Below are positions 1 through 6,829 of a stretch of DNA of 6,829 bases, piece after piece; position 1 is the stretch's first letter; the number at the start of each line of letters is the position of its first letter. Source of the stretch: Desulfobacteraceae bacterium. Its GTDB lineage: Bacteria; Desulfobacterota; DSM-4660; Desulfatiglandales; Desulfatiglandaceae. The position numbers and the translations under genes are program-made. The stretch is taken from the NCBI GenBank assembly GCA_030589225.1, contig JAUUWD010000086.1, positions 1 to 6,829 on the forward strand, given 5' to 3'. The notes under the pieces are model-generated. The model was not told the origin of the DNA. It saw nothing but the letters and a program-made list of their open reading frames with translations, and searched no databases.

Positions 1-31
1 ATGAATGCACGGCGGGGCTTAGGTGGGGCGA

Positions 32-52
32 CCCTTTGCCAAGGGGATTTCT
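32..52 (+). terminator. Weak hairpin at the left edge, possible terminator of an unseen gene
   Basis: CCCTT (32-36) and AAGGG (41-45) form a perfect 5-bp stem around a TGCC loop, followed on the plus strand by a loosely T-rich run (GATTTCTGTTTGTT). It could end a rightward gene lying left of the window. It could also sit just past the stop of the minus-strand Mut7-C gene, but read in that direction no U-tract follows. The stem is short and the call is weak. The rest of 1-57 holds nothing I can support. Confidence 0.2.
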
Positions 53-57
53 GTTTG

Positions 58-513
58 TTAAAAACCCCATTCCTCCAGTTGACTTATCATCCTTTTCCGG
101 TGACTGCCTGGCCAATAGTACCGGCCGCATAAAGGGCAGAACCGAATCCCTGCCATGTTTTCATAAAACACATACTCAGGAACATTTTCCTGGGCTGCAT
201 CTTTCTGGGCCTCTGTCAACAGCACATTACAGATTAAACATCTGCTGAACCAATTTGATCGAACAGGCGCAAGACGTGCCCTTTCTTTCAGCTCGGCTAT
301 CTGACCGCTTACGCCATTCGCATGGATCAACGCTGCATTGGTATAACGATCCGTTGCCCCCCTGTGCCGGGACAAGAGAAGTCGCCCCTCTTTCACGAGA
401 TGTTCAATGTCGCCTGGTCTGTAGTAACGCTGGTAGTGGGTATCATAGCCCAGGACCCTAAGCCACTTGGCCAGCCTGCCCAGCATACAATCGGCGACAA
501 ATTTTATTTCCAT
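58..513 (-). CDS. Mut7-C RNase-domain protein (DUF82 family) with C-terminal zinc ribbon
   Basis: This 151-residue protein matches the full length of the stand-alone Mut7-C (DUF82) family, whose N-terminal part is PIN-like and is predicted to cut RNA. The substrate and cellular role are not established. The N-terminus has the family signature: FVADCMLG at residues 5-12, containing the likely catalytic Asp8, then LAKWLRVLGYDT at 14-25. The C-terminal half has two CxxC pairs (Cys92/Cys95 and Cys126/Cys129) followed by YYWPGSH at 132-138, the usual zinc-ribbon ending. One oddity is LLLSRH at 45-50, where the family normally reads L(L/S)TRD, so a commonly acidic position is His50. The ATG at 511-513 is preceded by AGAAGG with only about three bases of spacing. 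The protein is soluble, with no signal peptide. The gene is transcribed away from murA. Family assignment is firm; activity is inferred. Confidence 0.88.
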   Translation of the reverse strand: MEIKFVADCMLGRLAKWLRVLGYDTHYQRYYRPGDIEHLVKEGRLLLSRHRGATDRYTNAALIHANGVSGQIAELKERARLAPVRSNWFSRCLICNVLLTEAQKDAAQENVPEYVFYENMAGIRFCPLCGRYYWPGSHRKRMISQLEEWGF

Positions 514-589
514 AATCCTTCTTTCCCAATCAGATCTGGGCCAGGGATAATCAAGATTTCTAATGTCCTGTGCAGCTTTTCATAAATCC

Positions 590-619
590 TATATACTACA
601 ACATTAGTTTCTTTTGTAA
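590..619 (-). promoter_or_regulatory. Possible promoter for the Mut7-C gene
   Basis: Read on the minus strand, TTACAA (619-614) is followed after 18 bases by TATATA (595-590), about 75 bases upstream of the Mut7-C start codon. Both hexamers match the sigma-70 consensus only partly (about 3/6 and 4/6) in a generally AT-rich stretch, so this is a suggestion. It would be divergent from, and partly back-to-back with, the murA promoter. Confidence 0.22.
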
Positions 620-626
620 TTATTCT

Positions 627-656
627 TTGGTGAATAAAGAATTTTCATTGTATAAT
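627..656 (+). promoter_or_regulatory. Sigma-70-like promoter for murA-comEC
   Basis: A perfect -10 hexamer TATAAT lies at 651-656. The best -35 candidate is TTGGTG at 627-632, with an 18-base spacer; it keeps the TTG but matches only 3/6. AT-rich sequence upstream (about 601-625) could act as an UP element. A start near 662-664 would give a leader of about 25 bases before the murA ATG, too short for a riboswitch or attenuator. No palindromic operator is evident. Confidence 0.55.
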
Positions 657-677
657 CATTACCCAAATCTGTAAATT

Positions 678-683
678 GGTGAT
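678..683 (+). promoter_or_regulatory. Ribosome binding site of murA
   Basis: GGTGAT, matching the 3' part of the full Shine-Dalgarno consensus AAGGAGGTGAT, ends five bases before the ATG at 689. This selects 689 over the nearby ATG at 682, which is in another frame and lies inside this site. Confidence 0.5.
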
Positions 684-688
684 GGCCC

Positions 689-1945
689 ATGGATAAAATA
701 ATTATTGAAGGCGGCAATCCCTTAAAAGGAACCGTAAAAATCAGCGGCGCAAAAAACGCAGCCCTTCCCGCTATTGCAGCCTGTCTCCTGACCGGGGGCT
801 GGCATCAGCTCGATAATGTTCCTCGTCTCAAAGATATCGTGACCATAAAAAGCATTATGTCAAAATTGGGGGTCGTATTTCGCGATAAAAAAGGATCCCT
901 GGAGGTAAATTCCGATAATCTCAACAGTTATGAAACTTCTTATGAATTGGTGAAAACTATGAGGGCCTCAATTCTCCTCTTAGGCCCTCTCCTGGCCCGA
1001 TATGGTAAGGCCAGGATATCATTGCCAGGAGGGTGTGCAATAGGTGCACGACCCATTAACCTGCACTTGAAGGCACTGTCTGCCATGGGTGTAGAAATGT
1101 TTCTGGATCAGGGGTACATAAATGCCCAGGCTGATCGACTAAAAGGGGCAGACATCTTCTTTGACACGCCTACTGTAACGGGCACTGAAAACATCATGAT
1201 GGCCGCTGTAACAGCCAGCGGTCAAACCACTTTAAGAAATGCCGCCAGGGAACCGGAAATCCAGGATCTCATTAACATGTTACGTAGCATGGGAGCCAAC
1301 ATTGAAGGGGATGGGACAGACACTATCGTGATCAATGGTGTTGAAAGCCTGCGGCCGGCCCGGCATACGATCATCCCGGACAGGATTGAGGCTGGAACTT
1401 TTATGATCGCGGCAACCATTACCAGGGGTGATATAGAAATCGAATCATGCCGTCCCCAACATTTGGGGGCGCTTATAGAAAAACTGGAGTCTGCAGGCGC
1501 AGCAATAAAAGCAAAGGGCGAGTATATTTCTATTAAAGGTCCTGATATTATTGAAAGCGTGGACATCAGAACCACGCCTTTTCCTGGTTTTCCCACAGAT
1601 CTCCAGGCCCAGTTCATGTCTCTTATGTGTATTGCAAAGGGCTGGAGCATGATCAGAGAGACCGTATTTGAAAACCGCTTTATTCATGTGAGTGAGCTCA
1701 AGAGGATGGATGCTGATATAGAAATCAACGGCAGTCAAGCCCTTGTAAAGGGCAAAGAGCGTCTCCTCCCTGCTCCTGTTATGGCCACTGATTTGCGGGC
1801 CAGTGCATCCCTTATCCTGGCCGGTTTAGCTGCAGAAGGCGGCAGAACCGAAGTTCACCGCATTTATCATCTCGATCGGGGATACGAGTTCCTGGAAAAA
1901 AAATTCAAAAACCTGGGGGCCACCATATGGCGTGAAAAAGAGTAA
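689..1945 (+). CDS. murA: UDP-N-acetylglucosamine 1-carboxyvinyltransferase (MurA)
   Basis: MurA transfers the enolpyruvyl group of phosphoenolpyruvate to UDP-GlcNAc in the cytoplasm, the first committed step of peptidoglycan synthesis. The 418-residue length is normal and the EPSP-synthase-like fold runs throughout. Visible key residues are Lys22-Asn23 in SGAKNAALP, Arg92 in KTMRAS, the catalytic Cys116 in [10 protein letters not shown], Asp304 in FPTDLQAQF, Arg370 in ATDLRASAS, and Arg397 in YHLDRGYE. The Cys form is the one targeted by fosfomycin, so the enzyme is predicted to be sensitive; some lineages carry Asp here. The start is supported by a GGTGAT ribosome site and a TATAAT promoter just upstream. 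The stop TAA is two bases before the comEC start, so the two genes are probably co-transcribed. Every catalytic landmark I checked is present and the gene looks fully functional. Confidence 0.97.
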   Translation: MDKIIIEGGNPLKGTVKISGAKNAALPAIAACLLTGGWHQLDNVPRLKDIVTIKSIMSKLGVVFRDKKGSLEVNSDNLNSYETSYELVKTMRASILLLGPLLARYGKARISLPGGCAIGARPINLHLKALSAMGVEMFLDQGYINAQADRLKGADIFFDTPTVTGTENIMMAAVTASGQTTLRNAAREPEIQDLINMLRSMGANIEGDGTDTIVINGVESLRPARHTIIPDRIEAGTFMIAATITRGDIEIESCRPQHLGALIEKLESAGAAIKAKGEYISIKGPDIIESVDIRTTPFPGFPTDLQAQFMSLMCIAKGWSMIRETVFENRFIHVSELKRMDADIEINGSQALVKGKERLLPAPVMATDLRASASLILAGLAAEGGRTEVHRIYHLDRGYEFLEKKFKNLGATIWREKE

Positions 1946-1947
1946 TA

Positions 1948-4389
1948 ATGTTACATCGCCCCCTTATACCGATGCTCTTATCCTTCACAGGGGGCATACT
2001 TGTCTCATATAAAGCACTGCACTCTTACCCGGATCTTTCAATTCCGGTTTTCCTTTCTGTGGCCTTCTCTCTCTTAGCCTACCTTTTTCTTCCCTCCCGA
2101 TTAAGACTTTACTGTTTACTCCTCGCATTCTTTCTCACCGGAATCATGCTCGAACAGGGGAAACATTCCCCATCTCGACTCATGCCATTTGCAACCCAGC
2201 GTACAAAGGCCATAATTGAGGGTACCGTCCTTGAGCCGATCCGGATAATCAATGACATGGCAAGGCTCAAGGTCAAGGCGGATCTGTTGTTTGTTGAGGA
2301 CAAGACAGTCCCTGTCAACGATAACGTCTCTGTGAGCATATATAATCATATCCCACCTGTCAGGCCCGGGGAAAGAATCCGTTTTCCTGCACGGTTAAGG
2401 CCCTTTAAAAATTTCAACAATCCAGGTCGATATGACTATGAGTCGGCCATGAGGCTAAAGGGATTTACCTGCGCTGCATCTGTCTCAGACGGTAGACGCA
2501 TCGTACCCATGGGGCCCGGTCACCTCTCATTTCCCCGTGGACTTATAGAAAGGATTCAACGACCCGTAAGGGACTTTTTCAGGAAACGACTCAATGACCA
2601 AGACTACGCCCTCTTCCGGGCCCTGATCTTGGGTGAACGACAGGGTATCAATCAGGAGTTAAGAGAGCTCTTTAATCAGACCGGGCTTGGGCACGTGCTT
2701 GCAGTTTCGGGTCTACATATAGGGCTTGTGGCCTGGATGACCTTTTTTCTCTTCAAATGGGCCCTGTCCCGATCGTACAACCTCCCCCTTAAAACAGATC
2801 TTCTAAGGATAACTGCCCTTTTGACATGTCTACCTGTTATCGGCTACACCTTTCTTGCCGGGTATCAGATATCAGGCCAGCGGGCCATGACTATGGCCCT
2901 CATATTTCTCTGGTCTCTGATTTTCCGACGGGAAAAAGATGTCTGGTCTACCCTTGCATTTGCTGCTTTAGTCATCCTGACAATAGACCCCCATGCCATC
3001 TTCAGTATATCCTTCCAGCTTTCGTTCTCAGCGGTGATCGGTATTCTCTGGCTGGCACCTCCTCTCTTAAACAAAATCCTTTCTCCTGCAGAGACAACAC
3101 AAACAAAAAACACCATCTTTAAGCGCCTGTACATTTATTTCATCGGCCTTTTTGTGGTTAGCCTTTCCGCTACGATCTTTCTGCTGCCACTAACCATATT
3201 TTACTTTCACCGTGTTTCTCTTGTGACCATTCCGGCAAATCTGACTGTCGTGCCCATCCTGGGACTGTGGGTGTTGCCGTTCGGATTACTTTGCGTTGCA
3301 GCACTACCCTTTTCATTTGAAATAGCAGGTCTTTTTCTCCAGTTGGGCACATGGGGACTACATGCAATGATGGAAATCATCCGATTTTGGGCAGGTTTCC
3401 CCTGGTCCAATTTATGGGTGATCACTCCCACCTTCTCTGAATTTCTAATGTTCTACTCGCTTATGCTCCTCTTGTTCTTTATTAAGCGCTGGTCATGGGC
3501 AAAGAAAGGAATCTTGGCCCTTGTTCTCCTTATTCTGCTTGACATTGGCTATTGGACATACTCGGTAGGATTCAGCAAACAATTGAAAGTGACTTTTCTC
3601 GATGTTGGGCAGGCTAATTCGGCTCTTGTTGAGTTTCCCATGGGAAAAAAGATGCTAATAGATGGAGGTGGCTTTCCACGCGACCACTTTGATGTCGGCA
3701 GAATGGTGGTAGCCCCATACCTTTGGCATTCAAAGATCCGCCGCATCGATTACCTGGTCTTAAGCCATCCCCAGGCCGACCACATGAATGGACTTCGCTT
3801 CATAGCCAGGAACTTTCATCCAAAAGAGTTCTGGTATAATGGTGATGAGGTGGAAAAAGCCTCTTTCAAGAAGCTGATGGCCATTATCGAATCGAAAAAA
3901 ATTAAAAAGTTTCTCCCCGCCGATCTTGCAGGTGGCATGGAGATAAACGGGGTCAAGGTGGAAATCATACACCCTTTCCCGCATACACATTCAACAGAGC
4001 TCTTTGATAGGGGAACAAGGTTGAATAACAATTCGCTTGTACTGAAAATCTCGTATGGGGGGAAGTCTTTTCTGTTTCCAGGCGACCTTGAGCAGCAGGG
4101 TGAAGAGGTCCTCGTCTCAAATGCCGGCCAGGTTCTCAAGAGCGATATTCTACTCTCTCCTCACCATGGAAGTAAAAGTTCAAGCTCCAAAGAATTTCTA
4201 CGGATGGTACGGCCTCGTGTATGCGTAATTTCTTCAGGCGAAGGGAACTTTTTCAATTTCCCCCATCAACAAACTCTCGAAAGACTACGAGACATAGGGT
4301 GCAGAATCATTAGAATTGACCAGACAGGGGCTGTGCAATGCAGGGTTGGAGGCAAAAGATTTGAGATCAGTACCTTTGTGAAAAAGTAA
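1948..4389 (+). CDS. comEC: ComEC/Rec2 family DNA-uptake channel protein
   Basis: ComEC is the polytopic inner-membrane protein that carries single-stranded DNA into the cytoplasm during natural transformation. At 813 residues it has the complete three-part form. Residues 1-70 hold three hydrophobic segments, followed by the soluble DUF4131/OB-like region to about 190. The Competence domain spans about 220-515, with family motifs HVLAVSGLHIGLV (249-261), GYQISGQRA (305-313) and SFQLSFSAVIGIL (355-367) among many hydrophobic helices. A last helix (about 520-537) leads into a metallo-beta-lactamase-like domain (546-795). That domain has LDVGQ (551-555), IDGGG (571-575), SHPQADH (606-612), FPGD (710-713) and SPHHGS (737-742). 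The second His of the classic HxHxDH motif is Gln609; I recall non-His residues here in other ComEC proteins. This domain may degrade the non-transported strand, but activity cannot be read from sequence. The ATG two bases after murA TAA has only a weak AAGAG upstream, suggesting translational coupling. Full competence would also need type IV pilus, ComEA and DprA genes, none of which is in the window. Confidence 0.95.
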   Translation: MLHRPLIPMLLSFTGGILVSYKALHSYPDLSIPVFLSVAFSLLAYLFLPSRLRLYCLLLAFFLTGIMLEQGKHSPSRLMPFATQRTKAIIEGTVLEPIRIINDMARLKVKADLLFVEDKTVPVNDNVSVSIYNHIPPVRPGERIRFPARLRPFKNFNNPGRYDYESAMRLKGFTCAASVSDGRRIVPMGPGHLSFPRGLIERIQRPVRDFFRKRLNDQDYALFRALILGERQGINQELRELFNQTGLGHVLAVSGLHIGLVAWMTFFLFKWALSRSYNLPLKTDLLRITALLTCLPVIGYTFLAGYQISGQRAMTMALIFLWSLIFRREKDVWSTLAFAALVILTIDPHAIFSISFQLSFSAVIGILWLAPPLLNKILSPAETTQTKNTIFKRLYIYFIGLFVVSLSATIFLLPLTIFYFHRVSLVTIPANLTVVPILGLWVLPFGLLCVAALPFSFEIAGLFLQLGTWGLHAMMEIIRFWAGFPWSNLWVITPTFSEFLMFYSLMLLLFFIKRWSWAKKGILALVLLILLDIGYWTYSVGFSKQLKVTFLDVGQANSALVEFPMGKKMLIDGGGFPRDHFDVGRMVVAPYLWHSKIRRIDYLVLSHPQADHMNGLRFIARNFHPKEFWYNGDEVEKASFKKLMAIIESKKIKKFLPADLAGGMEINGVKVEIIHPFPHTHSTELFDRGTRLNNNSLVLKISYGGKSFLFPGDLEQQGEEVLVSNAGQVLKSDILLSPHHGSKSSSSKEFLRMVRPRVCVISSGEGNFFNFPHQQTLERLRDIGCRIIRIDQTGAVQCRVGGKRFEISTFVKK

Positions 4390-4412
4390 CCCTTAACCCG
4401 GACAAGCCGGAA

Positions 4413-4430
4413 TTGACTATTGACAATTGA
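4413..4430 (+). repeat. Short direct repeats ATTGACT/ATTGACA/ATTGA
   Basis: Two near-identical heptamers and a partial third (ATTGACT, ATTGACA, ATTGA) sit end to end 23 bases after the comEC stop. They could be replication-slippage products or part of a small dispersed intergenic repeat. No function is evident. Confidence 0.4.
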
Positions 4431-4442
4431 ATATATGTGTCT

Positions 4443-4468
4443 CTGTCATTTTTATGATAGTTCTTTTA
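4443..4468 (+). terminator. Candidate intrinsic terminator of murA-comEC
   Basis: CTGTCAT (4443-4449) pairs with ATGATAG (4454-4460) around a TTTT loop. The 7-bp stem contains one G-U wobble and is followed by a T-rich tail TTCTTTTA (4461-4468). It lies 54 bases past the comEC stop, where a terminator is expected before the convergent recG. The stem is AT-rich and therefore weak. Read on the opposite strand the wobble becomes an A-C mismatch, so it would serve the plus strand only. A separate GGAA/TTCC hairpin at 4474-4485 is too short to call for recG. Confidence 0.4.
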
Positions 4469-4488
4469 TAATGGAAAGAATTCCTTAA

Positions 4489-4502
4489 ATATTCAATATT
4501 CA
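4489..4502. repeat. Tandem heptamer overlapping the recG stop codon
   Basis: ATATTCA occurs twice in perfect tandem (4489-4495 and 4496-4502), followed by the related ATCATTA. The second copy contains the recG stop codon (TGA on the minus strand, 4502-4500), so copy-number change would alter only sequence at or beyond the recG end. Confidence 0.5.
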
Positions 4503-6587
4503 ATCATTAGGTACTAAGAAGCGATTTTCCGGTCTTGAAAGAGTCGGATCTGAGGCTACAAGCGCATCAGCTTCCTTCTTTGCCGCTACCAAGAGCTCCG
4601 GCTCCCTGAACATTTCCGCAAAATCCAGTTCCCCTGCCCCTGCCTGCTTCGTTCCCATCAGTTCGCCTTGCCCCCGCATCTCCAGGTCCTTCTGCGCAAT
4701 TTCAAATCCGTCATGGCTTTGAACAATTATTCTAAGTCTTGATAAGGTCTGGGCGGAGGGTTGTGTGGACAGCATCAAGAAACAGTGGCCTCTTTTGGTC
4801 CCTCTCCCAACACGACCCCTCAATTGATGGAGTTGGGTCAGACCAAACCGTTCAGGATTTTGAATCACCATTACTGTTGCCCCCGGGACATCAACACCCA
4901 CCTCAATCACCGTGGTCCCTACCAGCAAATCGATGAGGCCCTCTCTGAATCGTTCCATGACCCGGTCTTTTTCATCGCTGGACATACGGCCGTGAATCAG
5001 TTCCACTCGAAAACGTGGCATAAAAATTTTACTGAGTTTTTCGTGCACTTCCAATGCGTTTTTCAGGTCCATCTCTTCTGATCCTTCGATCACAGGACAT
5101 ATGACCATTGTCTGCTCGCCCTCAGCCATTCTTCGGTTTAACGTATTAAGGACCTCCCTCCTCTGACTTCCGTCCATCAGGCGGGTCACAACCGGATGGT
5201 GACCTTCCGGATATTCTTTAATGAAGGAGATGTCCAAATCCGCATAGACCGTCATGGCAAGAGTCCTGGGAATCGGGGTTGCTGTCATGACAAGCAGGTG
5301 AGGGTTTACACCTTTTTGGTCTAAAAGTGCGCGCTGTTTCACACCGAACCGATGTTGTTCATCAATCACCACCAGGCCCAGCCTGGCAAAAGAAAGGTCC
5401 TCCTGGATCAAGGCCTGGGTCCCAATGATGAGATTATACTCTCCGAGCCTTATCTTTTCATAAGTGTCGAGGCGTTCAGATTTTTTCAATGCTCCGGTCA
5501 AAAGAACGGAACGAAACCCCATACTTTCAGGCAGACCTGCAAAATAAAGATAATGCTGCCGCGCCAAAACCTGGGTCGGAACCATTATCGCCACCTGCCA
5601 TCGGTTGATGACGGTTAAGGATGCTGCCACCACCGCCACAATGGTCTTCCCGCATCCTACATCCCCCTGGAGTAAACGATTCATTGGTTTATTGCGACTC
5701 AGGTCCCTGATAATTTCGTCAATTGCACTCACCTGCCCACCGGTTAAGGCAAAGGGGAAACATTTCTCAAGCCGGGGCAACAGTCCTTTGGGGACAGAAA
5801 AGGCAGGTCCCGCCCTGCTTTCACGAGTTTTTTTTCCAAAAGCAATGCCAAGCATTACATGGAAAAAACGGTCAAATGTAAGTCTCTGGTGGTACTTGGT
5901 CCTAAATCGGTTGAGCAGATCAGTGGATAATTCCCTGGGCGGCATGTGAACGCACCTGATGGCTTCTGCAAACTCAGGCAGCGCGAGGTGGCAGGTTATC
6001 TTCCGCGGAACAGGGTCCACCAAATACTCTTGATATTGATCCAGCACATGCCTGATCGCGGACCTTAGGACTTGCCCGGGAATCCCCTGGATCACGGAAT
6101 AAACAGGGTAAAATCCCAAAAGATCTTTTTCTTTGTCAGTATCCGCCAAGCCAATGTCAGGGTGAATCATCTGGGGTTTACCCCGATTCTTCCGGATGCA
6201 TCCATAGGCCATAAGAGTTAAACCCTGCCGGGCAAATGTGCTCAGATGGGCCTTTCTATAATGAAACCACAGAAGGTCAAGGCTGCCGGTTTCATCTTGG
6301 ATTCTTATCCTGAACAACCCTTTGCCACTGCGGAAAAACCTATCCTCCCTGCCAGATCTGACTTTTCCTCTGACCCAGACACTCATACCATCCGTAGTTT
6401 TGTCTATGGGCAAGACCCGTCTCCTGTCCTCATAACGGATGGGACTGAACAACAGGAGATCAAAGAGAGTGTGAAGACCCTTTCGGGCCATAAATTCTGC
6501 CCTTTTAGGCCCAATCCCTTTCAAAGCAATGAGGGGGCGGTTCAATTCAGGAATATGTTTGCGATGACTGGCAGGTGACATAATCAT
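4500..6587 (-). CDS. recG: ATP-dependent DNA helicase RecG
   Basis: RecG is a monomeric superfamily-2 translocase that reverses stalled replication forks and processes branched recombination intermediates such as Holliday junctions and D- and R-loops. The 695 residues are close to the 693 of E. coli RecG. Domains in order: N-terminal LKGIGPKRAEF (22-32), the wedge with its OB fold (about 60-165), helicase motor 1 and motor 2, and the C-terminal TRG motif. Motor motifs are LTGGQ (281-285), Walker A GDVGCGKT (308-315), DEQHRFG (409-415), TATPIPRT (435-442), HGRM (532-535), the TTVIEVGVDVPGA motif (558-570) and QLRGRVGRG (588-596). The TRG region is RGQGELMGTKQAG (638-650). Walker A has Cys312 where Ser is usual, and EGHHP (461-465) replaces the common PGR.P. 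Both look tolerable. An in-frame TAA directly precedes the ATG at 6587; the third codon is also ATG, so translation starts at one of these two. The only Shine-Dalgarno candidate is a weak GGA (6595-6593). recG converges on comEC. Confidence 0.97.
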   Translation of the reverse strand: MIMSPASHRKHIPELNRPLIALKGIGPKRAEFMARKGLHTLFDLLLFSPIRYEDRRRVLPIDKTTDGMSVWVRGKVRSGREDRFFRSGKGLFRIRIQDETGSLDLLWFHYRKAHLSTFARQGLTLMAYGCIRKNRGKPQMIHPDIGLADTDKEKDLLGFYPVYSVIQGIPGQVLRSAIRHVLDQYQEYLVDPVPRKITCHLALPEFAEAIRCVHMPPRELSTDLLNRFRTKYHQRLTFDRFFHVMLGIAFGKKTRESRAGPAFSVPKGLLPRLEKCFPFALTGGQVSAIDEIIRDLSRNKPMNRLLQGDVGCGKTIVAVVAASLTVINRWQVAIMVPTQVLARQHYLYFAGLPESMGFRSVLLTGALKKSERLDTYEKIRLGEYNLIIGTQALIQEDLSFARLGLVVIDEQHRFGVKQRALLDQKGVNPHLLVMTATPIPRTLAMTVYADLDISFIKEYPEGHHPVVTRLMDGSQRREVLNTLNRRMAEGEQTMVICPVIEGSEEMDLKNALEVHEKLSKIFMPRFRVELIHGRMSSDEKDRVMERFREGLIDLLVGTTVIEVGVDVPGATVMVIQNPERFGLTQLHQLRGRVGRGTKRGHCFLMLSTQPSAQTLSRLRIIVQSHDGFEIAQKDLEMRGQGELMGTKQAGAGELDFAEMFREPELLVAAKKEADALVASDPTLSRPENRFLVPND

Positions 6588-6696
6588 TTAAATCCATTAA
6601 CAAATCATGGTATTAGTGACAAGAGAAAAGATTTGACAAAATATATAGCAATATATATAGATGATAATATACATTTGCAGAAAGAGACATTTATCC
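6588..6696 (-). promoter_or_regulatory. AT-rich leader of recG with possible promoter
   Basis: This stretch holds no credible gene and is the likely control region of recG. On the minus strand TTGTCA (6639-6634, 5/6 match to the -35 consensus) is followed by ACTAAT (6617-6612) after 16 bases, a poor -10. A second TTGTCA lies at 6622-6617. Upstream, 6641-6660 is an AT-alternating tract in which ATATATA (6641-6647) and TATATAT (6652-6658) form a 7-bp inverted repeat around GCAA. The tract could instead bind a protein or simply help melting. Several other AT-rich hexamers could act as -10 boxes, so the exact promoter cannot be chosen. Confidence 0.25.
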
Positions 6697-6829
6697 CTGA
6701 CCACGCTGTCCAAGCTGTAGGCTTTACGAGCCGGAGGCCCAGAGAACGTGATTTCTATTTTCAACTGAGGCAGTTTCAAAATGTTCAATTTTGTTCAAGA
6801 TCAAGGAAGGCGAAAATTTTAACCGCAGG
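6697..6829. repeat. Putative end of a dispersed intergenic repeat, truncated by the window edge
   Basis: Base composition shifts from AT-rich to balanced near 6700 and the segment has no coding gene. It contains small structures: GGCT/AGCC around TTACG in 6719-6732; CAAAAT (6777-6782) against ATTTTG (6788-6793); and GTTCAA twice (6783-6788 and 6793-6798). From memory, the run GAGGCAGTTTCAAAATG and the later GGAAGGCGAAAATTTTAACC resemble a family of imperfect inverted-repeat elements scattered between genes in Desulfobacterota. In those I recall a complementary arm following a short loop. Only one arm would be in this window. The left boundary is uncertain: the recalled core starts near 6766, and 6697 is the outer guess. 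The recollection cannot be checked here. Confidence 0.38.

Noticed and set aside
1..57. End of a neighbouring coding gene at the left edge
   Set aside because: A TGA at 2-4 could end a plus-strand gene, but too little sequence is present to support any coding region.
1222..1650. 142-codon open frame antisense to murA
   Set aside because: It lies wholly within a clearly functional murA, resembles no family I know, and is best explained as a shadow of the real reading frame.
3816..4139. 107-codon open frame antisense to the ComEC nuclease domain
   Set aside because: It is fully inside comEC, with no independent promoter or recognisable domain; other antisense frames in comEC were dismissed for the same reason.
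4413..4472. TTGACT/TTGACA hexamers and a TATAAT (4467-4472) suggesting a rightward promoter in the convergent gap
   Set aside because: No pair has a 15-19 base spacer, and transcription would only run antisense into recG.
5605..5949. 114-codon plus-strand open frame antisense to recG
   Set aside because: It is a shadow of the RecG helicase coding sequence with no domain signal.
6597..6788. 63-codon minus-strand open frame upstream of recG
   Set aside because: The second half is a low-complexity Ile/Tyr-rich translation of the AT-alternating tract and the first half lies in the putative repeat. There is no convincing ribosome site and no recognisable domain.
1..6829. A novel defence, mobile or biosynthetic system
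   Set aside because: The four coding genes belong to known families and tile the window almost completely. No transposase, integrase, toxin-antitoxin pair, CRISPR array or reverse transcriptase is present.

Overview
This window looks like ordinary chromosome from a Gram-negative bacterium, most likely one of the Desulfobacterota (the former Deltaproteobacteria). That placement is an inference from the general look of the ComEC and RecG proteins, the moderate base composition and a repeat-like sequence at the right edge. No marker gene fixes the taxon.

Layout from left to right: a short edge segment (1-57) with one weak hairpin; a minus-strand gene for a 151-residue Mut7-C-type RNase-domain protein (58-513); a 175-base divergent promoter region (514-688) with a good sigma-70-like promoter facing right; murA (689-1945) and comEC (1948-4389) on the plus strand, only two bases apart; a 110-base AT-rich convergent gap (4390-4499) with a possible terminator and short direct repeats; recG on the minus strand (4500-6587); and a 242-base non-coding right end (6588-6829). 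The right end is an AT-rich recG leader followed by a segment that resembles one end of a dispersed repeat, cut off by the window edge.

The genes do not form one pathway. MurA makes the first committed peptidoglycan precursor. ComEC is the inner-membrane channel for single-stranded DNA uptake, here with its C-terminal metallo-beta-lactamase-like domain. RecG remodels stalled forks and branched recombination intermediates. murA and comEC are probably one transcript with coupled translation. recG converges on them and is probably expressed separately. All four coding regions are full length with no visible frameshift.

I found no tRNA, rRNA, CRISPR array, transposase, prophage or defence gene, and nothing that supports a previously undescribed system. 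The points most worth checking are the right-edge repeat, a substitution at a usually acidic position of the Mut7-C protein, and the small repeats in the comEC/recG gap.
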